Origin: Elizabethkingia miricola
GTDB taxonomy: Bacteria; Bacteroidota; Bacteroidia; Flavobacteriales; Weeksellaceae
NCBI RefSeq assembly: GCF_001675285.1
Contig: NZ_LSGQ01000004.1
Coordinates: 155,839-219,838 of the forward strand
DNA length: 64,000 nucleotides
Direction: 5' to 3'
Shown piece by piece: positions 8,905-16,868 of this stretch; the stretch's first letter is position 1, and each line of letters begins with the position of its first letter. Both the position numbers and the translations under genes were made by a program. The notes beneath the pieces were generated by a model. The model saw only the letters and a list, made by a program, of their open reading frames with translations, was not told the DNA's origin and did not search any database.

Positions 8905-8908
8905 TGAT

Positions 8909-8936
8909 AAAAGCCGGCTAATATTAGCCGGCTTTT
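8909..8936 (+). terminator. intrinsic terminator of the MBL-fold gene
   Basis: A perfect 14-bp-arm palindrome (arm AAAAGCCGGCTAAT) begins 5 bp after the stop codon and ends in TTTTA. Confidence 0.8.
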
Positions 8937-9004
8937 ATACTGAAGTAATATATTTTCACTGAAAATTAAATAGATGATTAGACCAGTCTTTACTTATTAA
9001 ATCC

Positions 9005-9012
9005 TACTTTTG
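9005..9012 (+). promoter_or_regulatory. -7 promoter element, nearly leaderless transcript
   Basis: TACTTTTG ends only 8 bp before the ATG at 9021, so the transcript would start at or very near the initiation codon. Confidence 0.6.
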
Positions 9013-9020
9013 CATAAGTC

Positions 9021-9596
9021 ATGCATACTCAGCTTATCCATCTCATTACACAACGGGTAAACCTTTCCATACAGGAAAGAGAATGGTGTGCTGCCAGTTT
9101 CGAGCCCGTGAGTATTGCAAAAAACACAATAATAGAAAAAGAAGGAAAAGTTCCCGAATACCTCTATTTTATTGTTTCCGGCTATATCCGTATTTTTCAT
9201 CTCAATGAAAAAGGTGAAGAAATAACAACACATATCAATTGCCCACCGGGCTTTATCACTTCTTATTTCAATTATATCAATCAGGTTCCTTCAGATGAAA
9301 ATCTGGAATCTATAACAGATTGTCAACTGCTAAGAATTACCAAAACTAATCTTGAATCACTAATTGGTAAAAGTACTGCCTTCAAAGATTTCAGTATTTC
9401 GGTATTTCAGGAATCAATTTCATACAATGAAAGTCGTTCCAGAGAACTCGCAACACTTACTGCAGAACAACGTTATCTGAAACTGATAAAAGAATATCCG
9501 GATATCCTCCAGAATGTCCCGTTACAATATATAGCCTCATTTCTGGGGATGAATCCAAAGAGCTTAAGCCGAATCCGCAAGCAAGTGATTAGGTAA
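9021..9596 (+). CDS. Crp/Fnr family transcriptional regulator
   Basis: A 191-residue Crp-like protein. The beta-roll domain (KNTIIEKEGKVPEYLYFIVSG, HINCPPGFITSYFNYI) is followed by a helix-turn-helix near the C-terminus (LQYIASFLGMNPKSLSRIRKQV). No Cys cluster is seen. The gene directly precedes the reductase gene at 9662 on the same strand (65 bp), a common arrangement in Bacteroidota in which the regulator controls the neighbouring oxidoreductase; that link is inferred from position only. Confidence 0.85.
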   Translation: MHTQLIHLITQRVNLSIQEREWCAASFEPVSIAKNTIIEKEGKVPEYLYFIVSGYIRIFHLNEKGEEITTHINCPPGFITSYFNYINQVPSDENLESITDCQLLRITKTNLESLIGKSTAFKDFSISVFQESISYNESRSRELATLTAEQRYLKLIKEYPDILQNVPLQYIASFLGMNPKSLSRIRKQVIR

Positions 9597-9661
9597 CATT
9601 TGTGAAGTGATTTTGAATCTGCAACGCTGAACTTTGCAGTATCAATTAAAATCAGCTACAC

Positions 9662-10672
9662 ATGAGTAATCATAATCTGGCACTGGTTTCCGGTGCCAAC
9701 GGACATTTGGGAAATAATCTGGTGCGTTTATTACTAAAGAAAGGTATTCCGGTACGTGCCTCAGTCCGAAATACTAAAAATAAGGAGCCTTTTAAAGGGC
9801 TGAACTGTGAAGTCGTTCAGGCCGATATTACAGATAAAGCATCTTTTGTAAAAGCCTTACAGGGCGTTGAAACTTTCTATGCTGTTGGAGCATCTTTCAA
9901 ATTATGGGCTAAAAATCCCGAAAAAGAAATCTATGATGTAAATATAGAAGGAACCCGTAATACTATAGAAGCAGCTGTAGAGGCTGGTGTAAAGCGTATT
10001 GTATACGTAAGTTCTATTGCTGCATTGGATTATACAAAACTCCCGACTAAAGAAAGCAATGGCTATAACCCTGACAGACGGGACATGTATTACAATTCTA
10101 AAAACGATGGTGAAAAACTGGCTTTTAAGATGGCCAAAGAGCTGGGAATAGAATTAGTCTCGGTAATGCCAGGAGCCATGATTGGCAGTGAAGCATTTTT
10201 TCCGTTAAATGTTTCATATGGCATTCTGAAGCTTATACTGAATAAAGAAATCCCGATGGATACAAGGATTACATTAAACTGGGTAGACGTAAAAGATGTA
10301 GCCGAAGGCTGTTTTCTGGCTGCCGAAAAGGGTCGCTCGGGGGAGCGCTATATCCTGGCAAATGAACAGTGCATGACCATTACGGATACCACTGTACTGG
10401 CGGGTAAACTATATCCGGAACTTCAGTTAAAGAAGCCTGCTGCCGTTCCAAAATTTATGCTGTATACCCTTGCGGGGATTATGCAATTCTCCGCAAAACT
10501 TAATGGCAAACCTCCTGTCCTTACTATAAAAGATATTGCAATGTTCTCGGGTTTGCAGCAAAATTTTGATATTTCCAAAGCCAGAAACGAATTGGGCTTT
10601 AATCCTAAAAAACCAGAACAAATTCTGAAAGAGTCATTTGCTTACCTAATGGAGCATAAAGAGCTTTTATAA
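9662..10672 (+). CDS. NAD-dependent epimerase/dehydratase (dihydroflavonol-reductase-like SDR)
   Basis: A 336-residue extended SDR. The Rossmann loop SGANGHLG holds Gly11, Gly14 and Gly17; the DI.D strand is at about 55-58; the active site is Ser117/Ser118 (YVSSIAAL) and YYNSK with Tyr143 and Lys147. Family members reduce or epimerise carbonyl groups of sugars, sterols or aldehydes. The specific substrate is not evident. It is cytoplasmic. A bidirectional terminator follows at 10691. Confidence 0.85.
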   Translation: MSNHNLALVSGANGHLGNNLVRLLLKKGIPVRASVRNTKNKEPFKGLNCEVVQADITDKASFVKALQGVETFYAVGASFKLWAKNPEKEIYDVNIEGTRNTIEAAVEAGVKRIVYVSSIAALDYTKLPTKESNGYNPDRRDMYYNSKNDGEKLAFKMAKELGIELVSVMPGAMIGSEAFFPLNVSYGILKLILNKEIPMDTRITLNWVDVKDVAEGCFLAAEKGRSGERYILANEQCMTITDTTVLAGKLYPELQLKKPAAVPKFMLYTLAGIMQFSAKLNGKPPVLTIKDIAMFSGLQQNFDISKARNELGFNPKKPEQILKESFAYLMEHKELL

Positions 10673-10690
10673 ACACAATCCTTATATATT

Positions 10691-10718
10691 ACAGCTCGGT
10701 CCGATCGGGCTGAGCTGT
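10691..10718. terminator. bidirectional terminator between convergent genes
   Basis: Stem ACAGCTC / GAGCTGT extends inward with two mismatches or wobbles. It separates the epimerase gene from the hydrolase gene whose stop is at 10726. Confidence 0.65.
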
Positions 10719-10725
10719 TTCTAAA

Positions 10726-11520
10726 CTAGTCTTTCAATATACTATTGATAAATGATTCTGTGGCCTTCAAAGTAAGTTCCGGTGATTCTTTATGAGGGGT
10801 ATGCCCTGTTTCCGGTATTATATATTTTTCAGACCGTCCGCTTACCTGACTAATCGTTCTGTTTACCTGATCCATTGTCCCGTATTCATCTTTTTCTCCT
10901 TGTATGAATAACAGCGGACAACTGATCTTTGGCAGAAAATGCTCAATATTCCAGTTTCTGTAGTCACTTCCCGTCCAGGTTTCTGTCCATGCGCGAAATA
11001 AGGTTTCTGTTTTTTCTCCGTGATACTTTTTCAGACGTTCCGGCAGTGTTGTATTTTTATAAGCATCCATTGCCTCATAAATTCCTTTCAGAGTAACATC
11101 TTCCACAAATATGTGGCCGGCTTCACAGATTACCCCTGCTATATTTCCGGGATATTTAGCCGCAGCCAGCAGTGCTATAGTACCACCATCACTGTGTCCG
11201 AATAAAATAGCATTGGTGATCTTTAATTTTGTCAATATTTCTTGTAATACATCAGCTTCCAATTCCATATAATTCACTGCCCGTTCGTGTGTCGGCATCG
11301 GATCTGATTTTCCGTATCCCAAGCGGTCATATATCAGTACATTACACTGCGTGGCAGCTGCCAGCTGATGCGGGAAATTCCGCCATAGCTGTGTACATCC
11401 CAGACTATCATGCAAAAAAACTAAAACCGGACGATTCTCATATTCATTAACAAACTCAGTATATAATTGTTTGGCATTAACAGTCATAAAAGTTTCTGCA
11501 TCATGTATCATAAATTCCAT
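10726..11520 (-). CDS. alpha/beta hydrolase
   Basis: A 264-residue canonical alpha/beta hydrolase: oxyanion HDSLG, YDRLGYGKSDP, nucleophile elbow GHSDGGT (Ser), acid Asp in IQGEKDEYG, and terminal His in PETGHTPHKESP. The start at 11520 is chosen because a -7 box lies at 11534-11541, which excludes the Met at 11553. Family members include esterases and peptidases of the proline-iminopeptidase type; the substrate is unknown. No signal peptide is seen. Confidence 0.85.
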   Translation of the reverse strand: MEFMIHDAETFMTVNAKQLYTEFVNEYENRPVLVFLHDSLGCTQLWRNFPHQLAAATQCNVLIYDRLGYGKSDPMPTHERAVNYMELEADVLQEILTKLKITNAILFGHSDGGTIALLAAAKYPGNIAGVICEAGHIFVEDVTLKGIYEAMDAYKNTTLPERLKKYHGEKTETLFRAWTETWTGSDYRNWNIEHFLPKISCPLLFIQGEKDEYGTMDQVNRTISQVSGRSEKYIIPETGHTPHKESPELTLKATESFINSILKD

Positions 11521-11533
11521 TTGTATGAAGCTG

Positions 11534-11541
11534 CAAAGATA
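11534..11541 (-). promoter_or_regulatory. -7 promoter element for the hydrolase gene
   Basis: The minus strand reads TATCTTTG 13 bp before the ATG at 11520; it fixes the start choice for that gene. Confidence 0.6.
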
Positions 11542-11611
11542 ATCATAATGCATTATAACAATCTAATTACAGAGCTTTGATCAACCCATATGTATATTAG
11601 TTTACAAACAA

Positions 11612-11681
11612 ATAATACCAGTTTATAAGGCTTCGACAAGCTCAGCCTGACAATTTCAAATAATCAGTCTTTTGGTATTAT
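11612..11681. repeat. short MITE/REP-like intergenic element
   Basis: Nine-base inverted ends ATAATACCA / TGGTATTAT enclose about 50 bp that includes CTTCGACAAGCTCAGCCTG, a string that recurs in degenerate form at about 13867, 36597 and 38038. It lies between the hydrolase promoter and the YggS gene end. Confidence 0.5.
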
Positions 11682-11717
11682 AAACTCATTATTTCAGTTG
11701 ATTTAAATTTTAATATA

Positions 11718-12452
11718 TTATGTTTTATCTTCGTTCCAATAATAGCTGTCGGGATAAATCCGTTGACCAAATATGGCTGTTCCGACTCTCACTATAGTTG
11801 CTCCCTCTTCTACTGCGGTTTCCAAATCTCCGCTCATCCCCATAGACAGCTCTTTCATTTCTACTCCCGGAATATTATGAGATATAATCTGTTGTTGCAG
11901 CTCTTTTAACAAACGAAAACATGTTCTCACTTTCTCTGTCTCTGCACTAAACAAGCCTATAGTCATCAATCCTTTTATTTTCAGAGCATTTAATTCTGAA
12001 ACTCGCTCAACCAACTGCAGCGTCTCTTCCGGAGAAATACCAAATTTACTTTCCTCACCGGAAGTATTTACCTGGATTAATACTTCTATTGTCCGGCCTT
12101 CAGCCTCTAATCGCTGCTGCAGCTTTTTTGCCAGATCAATGCGGTCAAGTGACTGTATACAGCTTACATCGTACTTCAGGATGTCTTTTATTTTGTTGGT
12201 TTGCAAGTGTCCTATAAAATGATTGATATGGGGTATTTCTTTTAAATCATCATATTTCTCTTTTAGTTCCTGAACTTTATTTTCAGCAATAAGTGTACTG
12301 CCTGCTACAAGTGCCTGCTTGATCCTACCTGCAGGAACTGTTTTTGTTGCCAGTAATAACCGGACTTCATCCGGACTCCTGTTACTACAGATACAGGCTG
12401 TTTCTATCCGCTGAAGAATATTTTGTAAATTATTAATGATCTGATCCTGCAT
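11718..12452 (-). CDS. YggS/PLPBP-family pyridoxal-phosphate homeostasis protein
   Basis: A 244-residue protein covering the whole family. PLP Lys37 sits in LLLATKTV; the conserved segments HFIGHLQTNKIKDI, IQSLDR, LIQVNTSGEESKFGI, LSMGMSGD and RVGTAIFG follow. Known role: a PLP carrier that buffers vitamin B6 and amino-acid pools, with no catalytic reaction shown. One departure is AENKVQE where GEN.VQE is usual. It is cytoplasmic. A terminator separates it from the upstream GNAT gene, so it probably has its own promoter. Confidence 0.92.
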   Translation of the reverse strand: MQDQIINNLQNILQRIETACICSNRSPDEVRLLLATKTVPAGRIKQALVAGSTLIAENKVQELKEKYDDLKEIPHINHFIGHLQTNKIKDILKYDVSCIQSLDRIDLAKKLQQRLEAEGRTIEVLIQVNTSGEESKFGISPEETLQLVERVSELNALKIKGLMTIGLFSAETEKVRTCFRLLKELQQQIISHNIPGVEMKELSMGMSGDLETAVEEGATIVRVGTAIFGQRIYPDSYYWNEDKT

Positions 12453-12483
12453 TTTACATGAAGTATTTTAGTTTAAACAAAAT

Positions 12484-12508
12484 ATGGCGGACTTTAAAAA
12501 TCCGCCAT
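12484..12508 (-). terminator. intrinsic terminator of the GNAT gene
   Basis: Stem ATGGCGGA / TCCGCCAT, followed on the minus strand by a T-rich stretch, just after the GNAT stop at 12516. Confidence 0.7.
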
Positions 12509-12515
12509 TTACTTT

Positions 12516-12962
12516 TTATTTCCACCAGTGATAATAGTTATGTAATCCGTCGTATTCAAAACCGCACCGTGGATATAGTGTATTGCCTATATCATTTGTT
12601 TTCTCTGTTTCCAGCATCAGCCCGCAAGCTCCGGTTTCTTCACACCATTGTTTACTTCGGTCAATTAACGCAACCGAAAGTCCTTTCCCTCTGTAATCCG
12701 GGTGCACAAACAAATCGCTTAACAGCCATTGTTTTTGCAGTTTTGTATAGTGGAAAAGCTTGTAAAGCTGAACAAATCCAACAGCCTTACCATCTACTAC
12801 CGCTAAAAAGATATCGGATTCACTATTCAGAAATCTTTCTTTCAGAAAAGCTTTTCCTTTTTCCACATCAGATTCCTGTCTGTAGAAAACACGGTAAAGG
12901 TTAAATAGTTCAGCTGTTTCATTTAAGTCCTCAAGACTTGCTTTTGTAATTTTGTAATCCAT
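12516..12962 (-). CDS. GNAT family N-acetyltransferase
   Basis: A 148-residue single GNAT domain. The acetyl-CoA loop motif A is DLFVHPDYRGKGLSVALI, preceded by VDGKAVGFVQLY (strand beta4) and followed by LETEKTNDIGNTLYPRCGF. Known family chemistry is acetyl transfer from acetyl-CoA to an amine; the acceptor is unknown. It is monocistronic, with a -7 box at 12985 and a terminator at 12484. Confidence 0.88.
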   Translation of the reverse strand: MDYKITKASLEDLNETAELFNLYRVFYRQESDVEKGKAFLKERFLNSESDIFLAVVDGKAVGFVQLYKLFHYTKLQKQWLLSDLFVHPDYRGKGLSVALIDRSKQWCEETGACGLMLETEKTNDIGNTLYPRCGFEYDGLHNYYHWWK

Positions 12963-12984
12963 AGTTAAATATTTTATTCTGATG

Positions 12985-12992
12985 CAAAAGTA
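12985..12992 (-). promoter_or_regulatory. -7 promoter element for the GNAT gene
   Basis: The minus strand reads TACTTTTG, 23 bp before the ATG at 12962. Confidence 0.6.
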
Positions 12993-13075
12993 TCAGTTAA
13001 CAGGACTACCAAACTGGTCCAGAATTAATATAATATCTGATCCAGCAAATTCACAAATTGTTTATCTAGTGAAAA

Positions 13076-13642
13076 TTACACTTTTAATACCCCGCGAAAT
13101 CCTCGCGCAGCATAATAAGAATCGGCTCCGTTATGGTAAAGAAATACTGTATTGTAGCGGCGATCACAAAAAACAGCTCCACCAAGTTCACGAATACCGG
13201 CAGGTGTTTTTACCCAGCTTGAAGTCTTCAGATCAAACTTTCCCAATTCCTGCAATAATCTGTACTCTTCTTCAGTTAATAATTCAACACCCATTTCCTG
13301 AGCGATATCTATGGCTGTATTCTCTGGTTTGTATTGTTTTCTGGCTTCCCAGGCTTCCCGGTCATAGCAAAGACTTCTTCGGCCTTTAGGGCTTTCTGCC
13401 GAACAATCGTAAAAGATATATTCGCCTGTCTTAGCATCATATCCTACAACATCAGGTTCTCCTTCTGTTCTTTCCATTTCATTCAGCGACCATAATTTAG
13501 CGGGATTAGCTTCCAATTTTTCCTGAATTTTATTCCAATCCAGCCCCTTATGGCGCGGAGTATTTTTATCGAAACGGGTTTTAAGGTTTTTTAATAATAC
13601 TTCCTGTTGTTCCGGAGATAATACATTTTTACGGGTACTCAT
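13076..13642 (-). CDS. DUF4256 family protein
   Basis: A 188-residue protein matching DUF4256 from end to end: RHKGLDWNKIQEKLE, KLWSLNEMERTEGEPDVV, YIFYDCSAESPKGRRS, NTAIDIAQEMGVELLTEEEY, KTSSWVKTPAGIRELGG, FCDRRYNTVFLYHNGADSYY. The high conservation of His, Cys, Asp and Arg suggests an enzyme, but the function of the family is unknown. It is cytoplasmic, monocistronic, and has a -7 box at 13675. Confidence 0.9.
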   Translation of the reverse strand: MSTRKNVLSPEQQEVLLKNLKTRFDKNTPRHKGLDWNKIQEKLEANPAKLWSLNEMERTEGEPDVVGYDAKTGEYIFYDCSAESPKGRRSLCYDREAWEARKQYKPENTAIDIAQEMGVELLTEEEYRLLQELGKFDLKTSSWVKTPAGIRELGGAVFCDRRYNTVFLYHNGADSYYAARGFRGVLKV

Positions 13643-13674
13643 ATAAGTTTTATTTTGTGATGGTTACAATGATA

Positions 13675-13682
13675 CAAATATA
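13675..13682 (-). promoter_or_regulatory. -7 promoter element for the DUF4256 gene
   Basis: The minus strand reads TATATTTG, 33 bp before the ATG at 13642. Confidence 0.55.
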
Positions 13683-13752
13683 ATTATTTGGAAAATTTAT
13701 AACCATAAAAGTTATAGGAGTATTCTACTGTTTTTCGGAGCATAAAGATTTA

Positions 13753-13890
13753 GAGCCTGTTTAAATTTTGATTAAAAAAAATATTTAGACTTCGATAGTT
13801 CGTCATGCTCACTATAAACTCAACCCAGCCTGACATTCCTAAAAGGAAACTATTTTGGACAGGCAATGTCACTCTAAGCCTGTCGAAGAG
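13753..13890. repeat. degenerate MITE-like element, family of the copy at 38009
   Basis: It begins with GAGCCTGTTTAAATTTT, the same end as the intact element at 38009-38148, and carries inside it the degenerate pair ACTTCGATAGTTCG and GCCTGTCGAAG. The matching right terminal repeat is missing, so this copy looks decayed. It fills part of the gene-free stretch 13643-14244. Confidence 0.6.
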
Positions 13891-14020
13891 TATTAACAAT
13901 ATTATTATTTCCAACATTTAGGTATTAAGAATTTTTAGCCGCCTTCCGAAGTTTCATTAAATTTTCAAACCTTTACAAGACTATACTCTATTTTACAATC
14001 CTGTATCTAATAATCAAAAC

Positions 14021-14053
14021 AAACCTCATAGGTCTTAGAGACCTATGAGGTTT
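14021..14053. terminator. 33-bp perfect palindrome, bidirectional terminator type
   Basis: Fifteen-base arms (AAACCTCATAGGTCT and its complement) around TAG. A second copy with compensatory changes next to the loop lies at 31837-31869. Here it stands 190 bp beyond the MarR stop codon; flanking A/T runs are modest. Confidence 0.6.
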
Positions 14054-14098
14054 AAATACAAAATTATTTTAAACATTTACATTAACTACTTTTGATAC

Positions 14099-14133
14099 AA
14101 AAAACCCCGCCATAGCTTTATACTCTGACAGGG
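14099..14133 (-). terminator. terminator of the GNAT-MarR operon
   Basis: On the minus strand an 8-bp stem (CCCTGTCA with TGGCGGGG, using G-U pairs) is followed directly by six T. It lies about 110 bp after the MarR stop. Confidence 0.55.
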
Positions 14134-14244
14134 CCCTAAAAAAACTGATTTTTTCAATGTGAAATATTGTTATAAATACTTCACACTATATATTTTGATC
14201 GAACTTATGGGTGGCTTTCAATCTAAAGCCAGATATCGTATTGT

Positions 14245-14724
14245 TTATTTTGAATTTTTAAGCTGCAATGCCCGCTGATAGAAAGACTGGTTTGCGATTT
14301 TCTCTTCAGCTTCGTCAATGGCTTTCAGCAGGTTATTTTCATTATCTGCAATATCTCCCAGAATTTTTGACATAAGCTCCCATACCGGCTGCATTTTCTC
14401 AATAAGCTCTTTACCTTCAGAGGTAAGCATAAATAATCTTTTGCGTTCATCCTGCTTATCTTTTTCCCATTGTATCAGCTTTTTCTTTTCCAGCTCTTTT
14501 AGCAGGTTTATTGTAGAAGGATGGGTATAACCTATTTCGTTTGCAATCTCTACAACACCGGCTACTTCCTTTTTATAAATAGTGAAAATAACAGGGAACC
14601 ATTTGAGTTCGAAGTCTATTCCGAAAGTCTGATAAATCATAGCACCATCTTTTCTGAGCTGTTCACTCAGGCGGTGAAGTCTCGTGGATATGGCAAGAAT
14701 TCCTGCTTCATTGATTACATTCAT
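14245..14724 (-). CDS. MarR family transcriptional regulator
   Basis: A 159-residue winged-helix protein: VVEIANEIGYTHPSTINLLKELEKKKLIQWEKDKQDERKRLF is the MarR recognition helix and wing with the DxRxR-type turn. It is the second gene of an operon; its ATG comes 3 bases after the stop of the GNAT gene. In other bacteria fused MarR-GNAT proteins are known; here the two parts are separate genes in the order GNAT-MarR. It probably controls its own operon through the palindrome at 15239-15250. Confidence 0.88.
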   Translation of the reverse strand: MNVINEAGILAISTRLHRLSEQLRKDGAMIYQTFGIDFELKWFPVIFTIYKKEVAGVVEIANEIGYTHPSTINLLKELEKKKLIQWEKDKQDERKRLFMLTSEGKELIEKMQPVWELMSKILGDIADNENNLLKAIDEAEEKIANQSFYQRALQLKNSK

Positions 14725-14727
14725 ACC

Positions 14728-15216
14728 TTAGTTAATATTTAAATGATAGAAAACATCATCCGCACTCATTAACGGAAAATGTACCGGAAGTTTCTCTTTC
14801 AGGGTTTTCACAAAATGATTTCGCTCATAGAAGCGCTGTGCTGCTTTTAGTACCGATACTGTCCCCAAATATATATTATCGATTTCATTCGCTTTACAAT
14901 AAGAGATCAGAGTTTCCAGCAAATTCTGAGCAATATTATACTCTCTGCCTCTGAATTCTTTTTTTACAAACATCTTCCGTACCGCTCCTGCCCTTTCGTC
15001 AAATTTCACTACAGCAATAGATCCCACCAATTCTCCATCAATAAATGCTCCCCAGAAATTTCCTCCGGAAGCCTGATAAAAGTTTTCTATTTCAATAAGA
15101 TCCGGTTGATCTTCTATGCTGACAGGTATATTAAACTCTTTCTGCTGAATGGTCAGAATAAGGTCAATAAGCGGTTCAGAATAAGAATTTCCTATAGAAC
15201 GGATATCTGATTTCAT
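14728..15216 (-). CDS. GNAT family N-acetyltransferase, MarR-linked
   Basis: A 162-residue GNAT domain: GAFIDGELVGSIAVVKF, KMFVKKEFRGREYNIAQNLLETLISYC (motif A with R-G-R-E in place of the usual RGxG), YLGTVSVLKAAQRFYERNHF. This pattern matches the acetyltransferase half of bifunctional MarR-GNAT proteins. It is the first gene of the operon with the MarR regulator. The acceptor substrate is unknown. The start at 15216 lies 20 bp after a -7 box. Confidence 0.87.
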   Translation of the reverse strand: MKSDIRSIGNSYSEPLIDLILTIQQKEFNIPVSIEDQPDLIEIENFYQASGGNFWGAFIDGELVGSIAVVKFDERAGAVRKMFVKKEFRGREYNIAQNLLETLISYCKANEIDNIYLGTVSVLKAAQRFYERNHFVKTLKEKLPVHFPLMSADDVFYHLNIN

Positions 15217-15235
15217 CGTAATTTATTTTAAAGTA

Positions 15236-15243
15236 CAAAACTA
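15236..15243 (-). promoter_or_regulatory. -7 promoter element of the GNAT-MarR operon
   Basis: The minus strand reads TAGTTTTG. It overlaps the palindrome at 15239-15250. Confidence 0.6.
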
Positions 15244-15250
15244 CGTAGTT
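15239..15250. promoter_or_regulatory. candidate MarR operator
   Basis: AACTACGTAGTT is a perfect 12-bp palindrome placed on the -7 box of the GNAT-MarR operon, the expected position for a repressor. Binding by the linked MarR protein is inferred. Confidence 0.5.
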
Positions 15251-15288
15251 AAATACATATATCCAAATAAAATTTAATATTGGGTACA

Positions 15289-16149
15289 TTACAGTTCCCT
15301 AAAGATCTTTGGAGCCATCCCTGTTCTCTTTCTGAAAAATCTGGTAAAATATGTAGGATAATCAAAGCCTAATTGATAAGAAATCTCGTTGACAGTCATT
15401 TCTGAGGTTTTCAGCATTTGTTTTGCTCTTTCAGTAATGTAATAATGAATATGATCTAATGGTGATTTTCCGGTAAAATGCTTGATAAGATCACCAAAAT
15501 AATTCGCCGATAAATTTGCTTTTTGAGCAAAGTATGCTACAGAAGGCAACCCCGATACTTCTTCTCTGTTATTGAAATAGATTTCCAGTTCTTTTTGAAA
15601 GCTGTTGACTACTTTGTGATAAATACGGCTTCTGGAATCAAATTGCCGGTTATAAAAATGCTGAGTATAAGTAAGAATAAGAACGATATAAGAGATAAGG
15701 ATATTCCTTTGAAAATCTTCTTTACAGAATTCGTAGTAAGCCTTATCAAATAAATCCCACAAGAGCACTTCTTCTTCCCTAGTCAGAAAAAGAGCTTCAT
15801 GGCTATTATAATGCATAAAATTATAATCTTTCACATGTTTGCTCAAATAATCTGCACTGACCATAATACTGTATCCCGAAACTGGCGGTGTAAGATCCCA
15901 TTCCATTGTATTATACGGGCAATCCAGATAAAGATATGAATCTGAAGTAAATTCTTCCTTTACAGGATTCTCTATGATGATATCTTTTGTGGATTTTATG
16001 GAAAGAAAATAAAAATCTATTCCTACCGGAGGCGACTGGTTACGCAGCTTACTTTCTTCATTGTATTTACAAATATGAAGTGTATCATTTTTCAGCCCGT
16101 GTATATTGACATATCGGGCAAATTCCGGAATATTAAAAAGATTTTTCAA
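15289..16149 (-). CDS. AraC family transcriptional regulator
   Basis: A 286-residue regulator. The N-terminal cupin-like sensing half starts MKNLFNIPEFARYVNIHG; the C-terminal double helix-turn-helix includes LSANYFGDLIKHFTGKSPLDHIHYYITERAKQML and VNEISYQLGFDYPTYFTRFFRKRTGMAPK. It is closely similar to the AraC protein at 16869-17714, with which it shares HNSHEALFLT-like and RQFDSR-like segments. The signal is unknown. It follows the LOG gene by 109 bp and has its own -7 box at 16171. Confidence 0.88.
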   Translation of the reverse strand: MKNLFNIPEFARYVNIHGLKNDTLHICKYNEESKLRNQSPPVGIDFYFLSIKSTKDIIIENPVKEEFTSDSYLYLDCPYNTMEWDLTPPVSGYSIMVSADYLSKHVKDYNFMHYNSHEALFLTREEEVLLWDLFDKAYYEFCKEDFQRNILISYIVLILTYTQHFYNRQFDSRSRIYHKVVNSFQKELEIYFNNREEVSGLPSVAYFAQKANLSANYFGDLIKHFTGKSPLDHIHYYITERAKQMLKTSEMTVNEISYQLGFDYPTYFTRFFRKRTGMAPKIFREL

Positions 16150-16170
16150 TTTCGTATATTATTACATATA

Positions 16171-16178
16171 CAAAATTA
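16171..16178 (-). promoter_or_regulatory. -7 promoter element for the AraC gene
   Basis: The minus strand reads TAATTTTG, 21 bp before the ATG at 16149. Confidence 0.55.
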
Positions 16179-16258
16179 GATTAATGCCTTACCACGGTGA
16201 TGAAACAAACTCCCGAAATACTGAAACTATTTACAGATAAAATATTAATGTTTAAACT

Positions 16259-16852
16259 TTATAATTCTTCTTTCTTAATCCATTTGCTTACTTCCGGTGC
16301 TTTGTAACTTCTCATTTTATTGATCAGCCCCGCTATAGAGTCATCTACTAATAGCATGTCCTGATTGACAGATTTCAGAAAACCTTTATTTACCATTGTC
16401 TGAACAAATGCCAGCAGCTCATCATAAAATCCATTGATATTTAGTATTCCTATCGGCTTCTGGTGTAATCCCAGTTGTGCCCATGTAAGCATCTCGAAGA
16501 ACTCTTCTAATGTTCCATAGCCTCCGGGAAGAGTGATTACTCCATCGGATAATTCATTCATTTTAGTTTTACGCTCATGCATTGTATCAACCAAAATCAG
16601 ATCAGTAAGGTTTTCATGGGCGATTTCTTTTCCCTTCAAAAAATGCGGAAGAACTCCTATTGCTTCCCCTCCATTTTCGATAACACCATCGGCTACCGCT
16701 CCCATCAATCCCACATTAGCGCCACCATACACTAAGCCTATAGTATTCTGTACCAATATTTTTCCAAGCTCATAAGCCTGCTCTTCATATATCGATTCTG
16801 TTCCGAAGCTTGAACCACAAAACACTGTTATTCTTTTTATTTCATTATTCAT
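16259..16852 (-). CDS. LOG family protein (TIGR00730; cytokinin riboside monophosphate phosphoribohydrolase type)
   Basis: A 197-residue protein starting MNNEIKRITVFCGSS. It has the two family signatures, MHERK at 91-95 and PGGYGTLEE at 109-117, plus the Rossmann segment LVYGGANVGLMGAVAD. Known reaction: release of the base from nucleoside 5'-monophosphates (cytokinin type or AMP). A longer frame to 16969 only overlaps the neighbouring AraC gene and was rejected. The gene begins 16 bp after the stop of that AraC gene, so the two are probably co-transcribed. Confidence 0.9.
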   Translation of the reverse strand: MNNEIKRITVFCGSSFGTESIYEEQAYELGKILVQNTIGLVYGGANVGLMGAVADGVIENGGEAIGVLPHFLKGKEIAHENLTDLILVDTMHERKTKMNELSDGVITLPGGYGTLEEFFEMLTWAQLGLHQKPIGILNINGFYDELLAFVQTMVNKGFLKSVNQDMLLVDDSIAGLINKMRSYKAPEVSKWIKKEEL

Positions 16853-16868
16853 TATATCGTTTGTGTAA

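Noticed and set aside
12458-12904. A 148-codon plus-strand frame
   Set aside because: It is antisense to the clear GNAT gene and has no domain signature.
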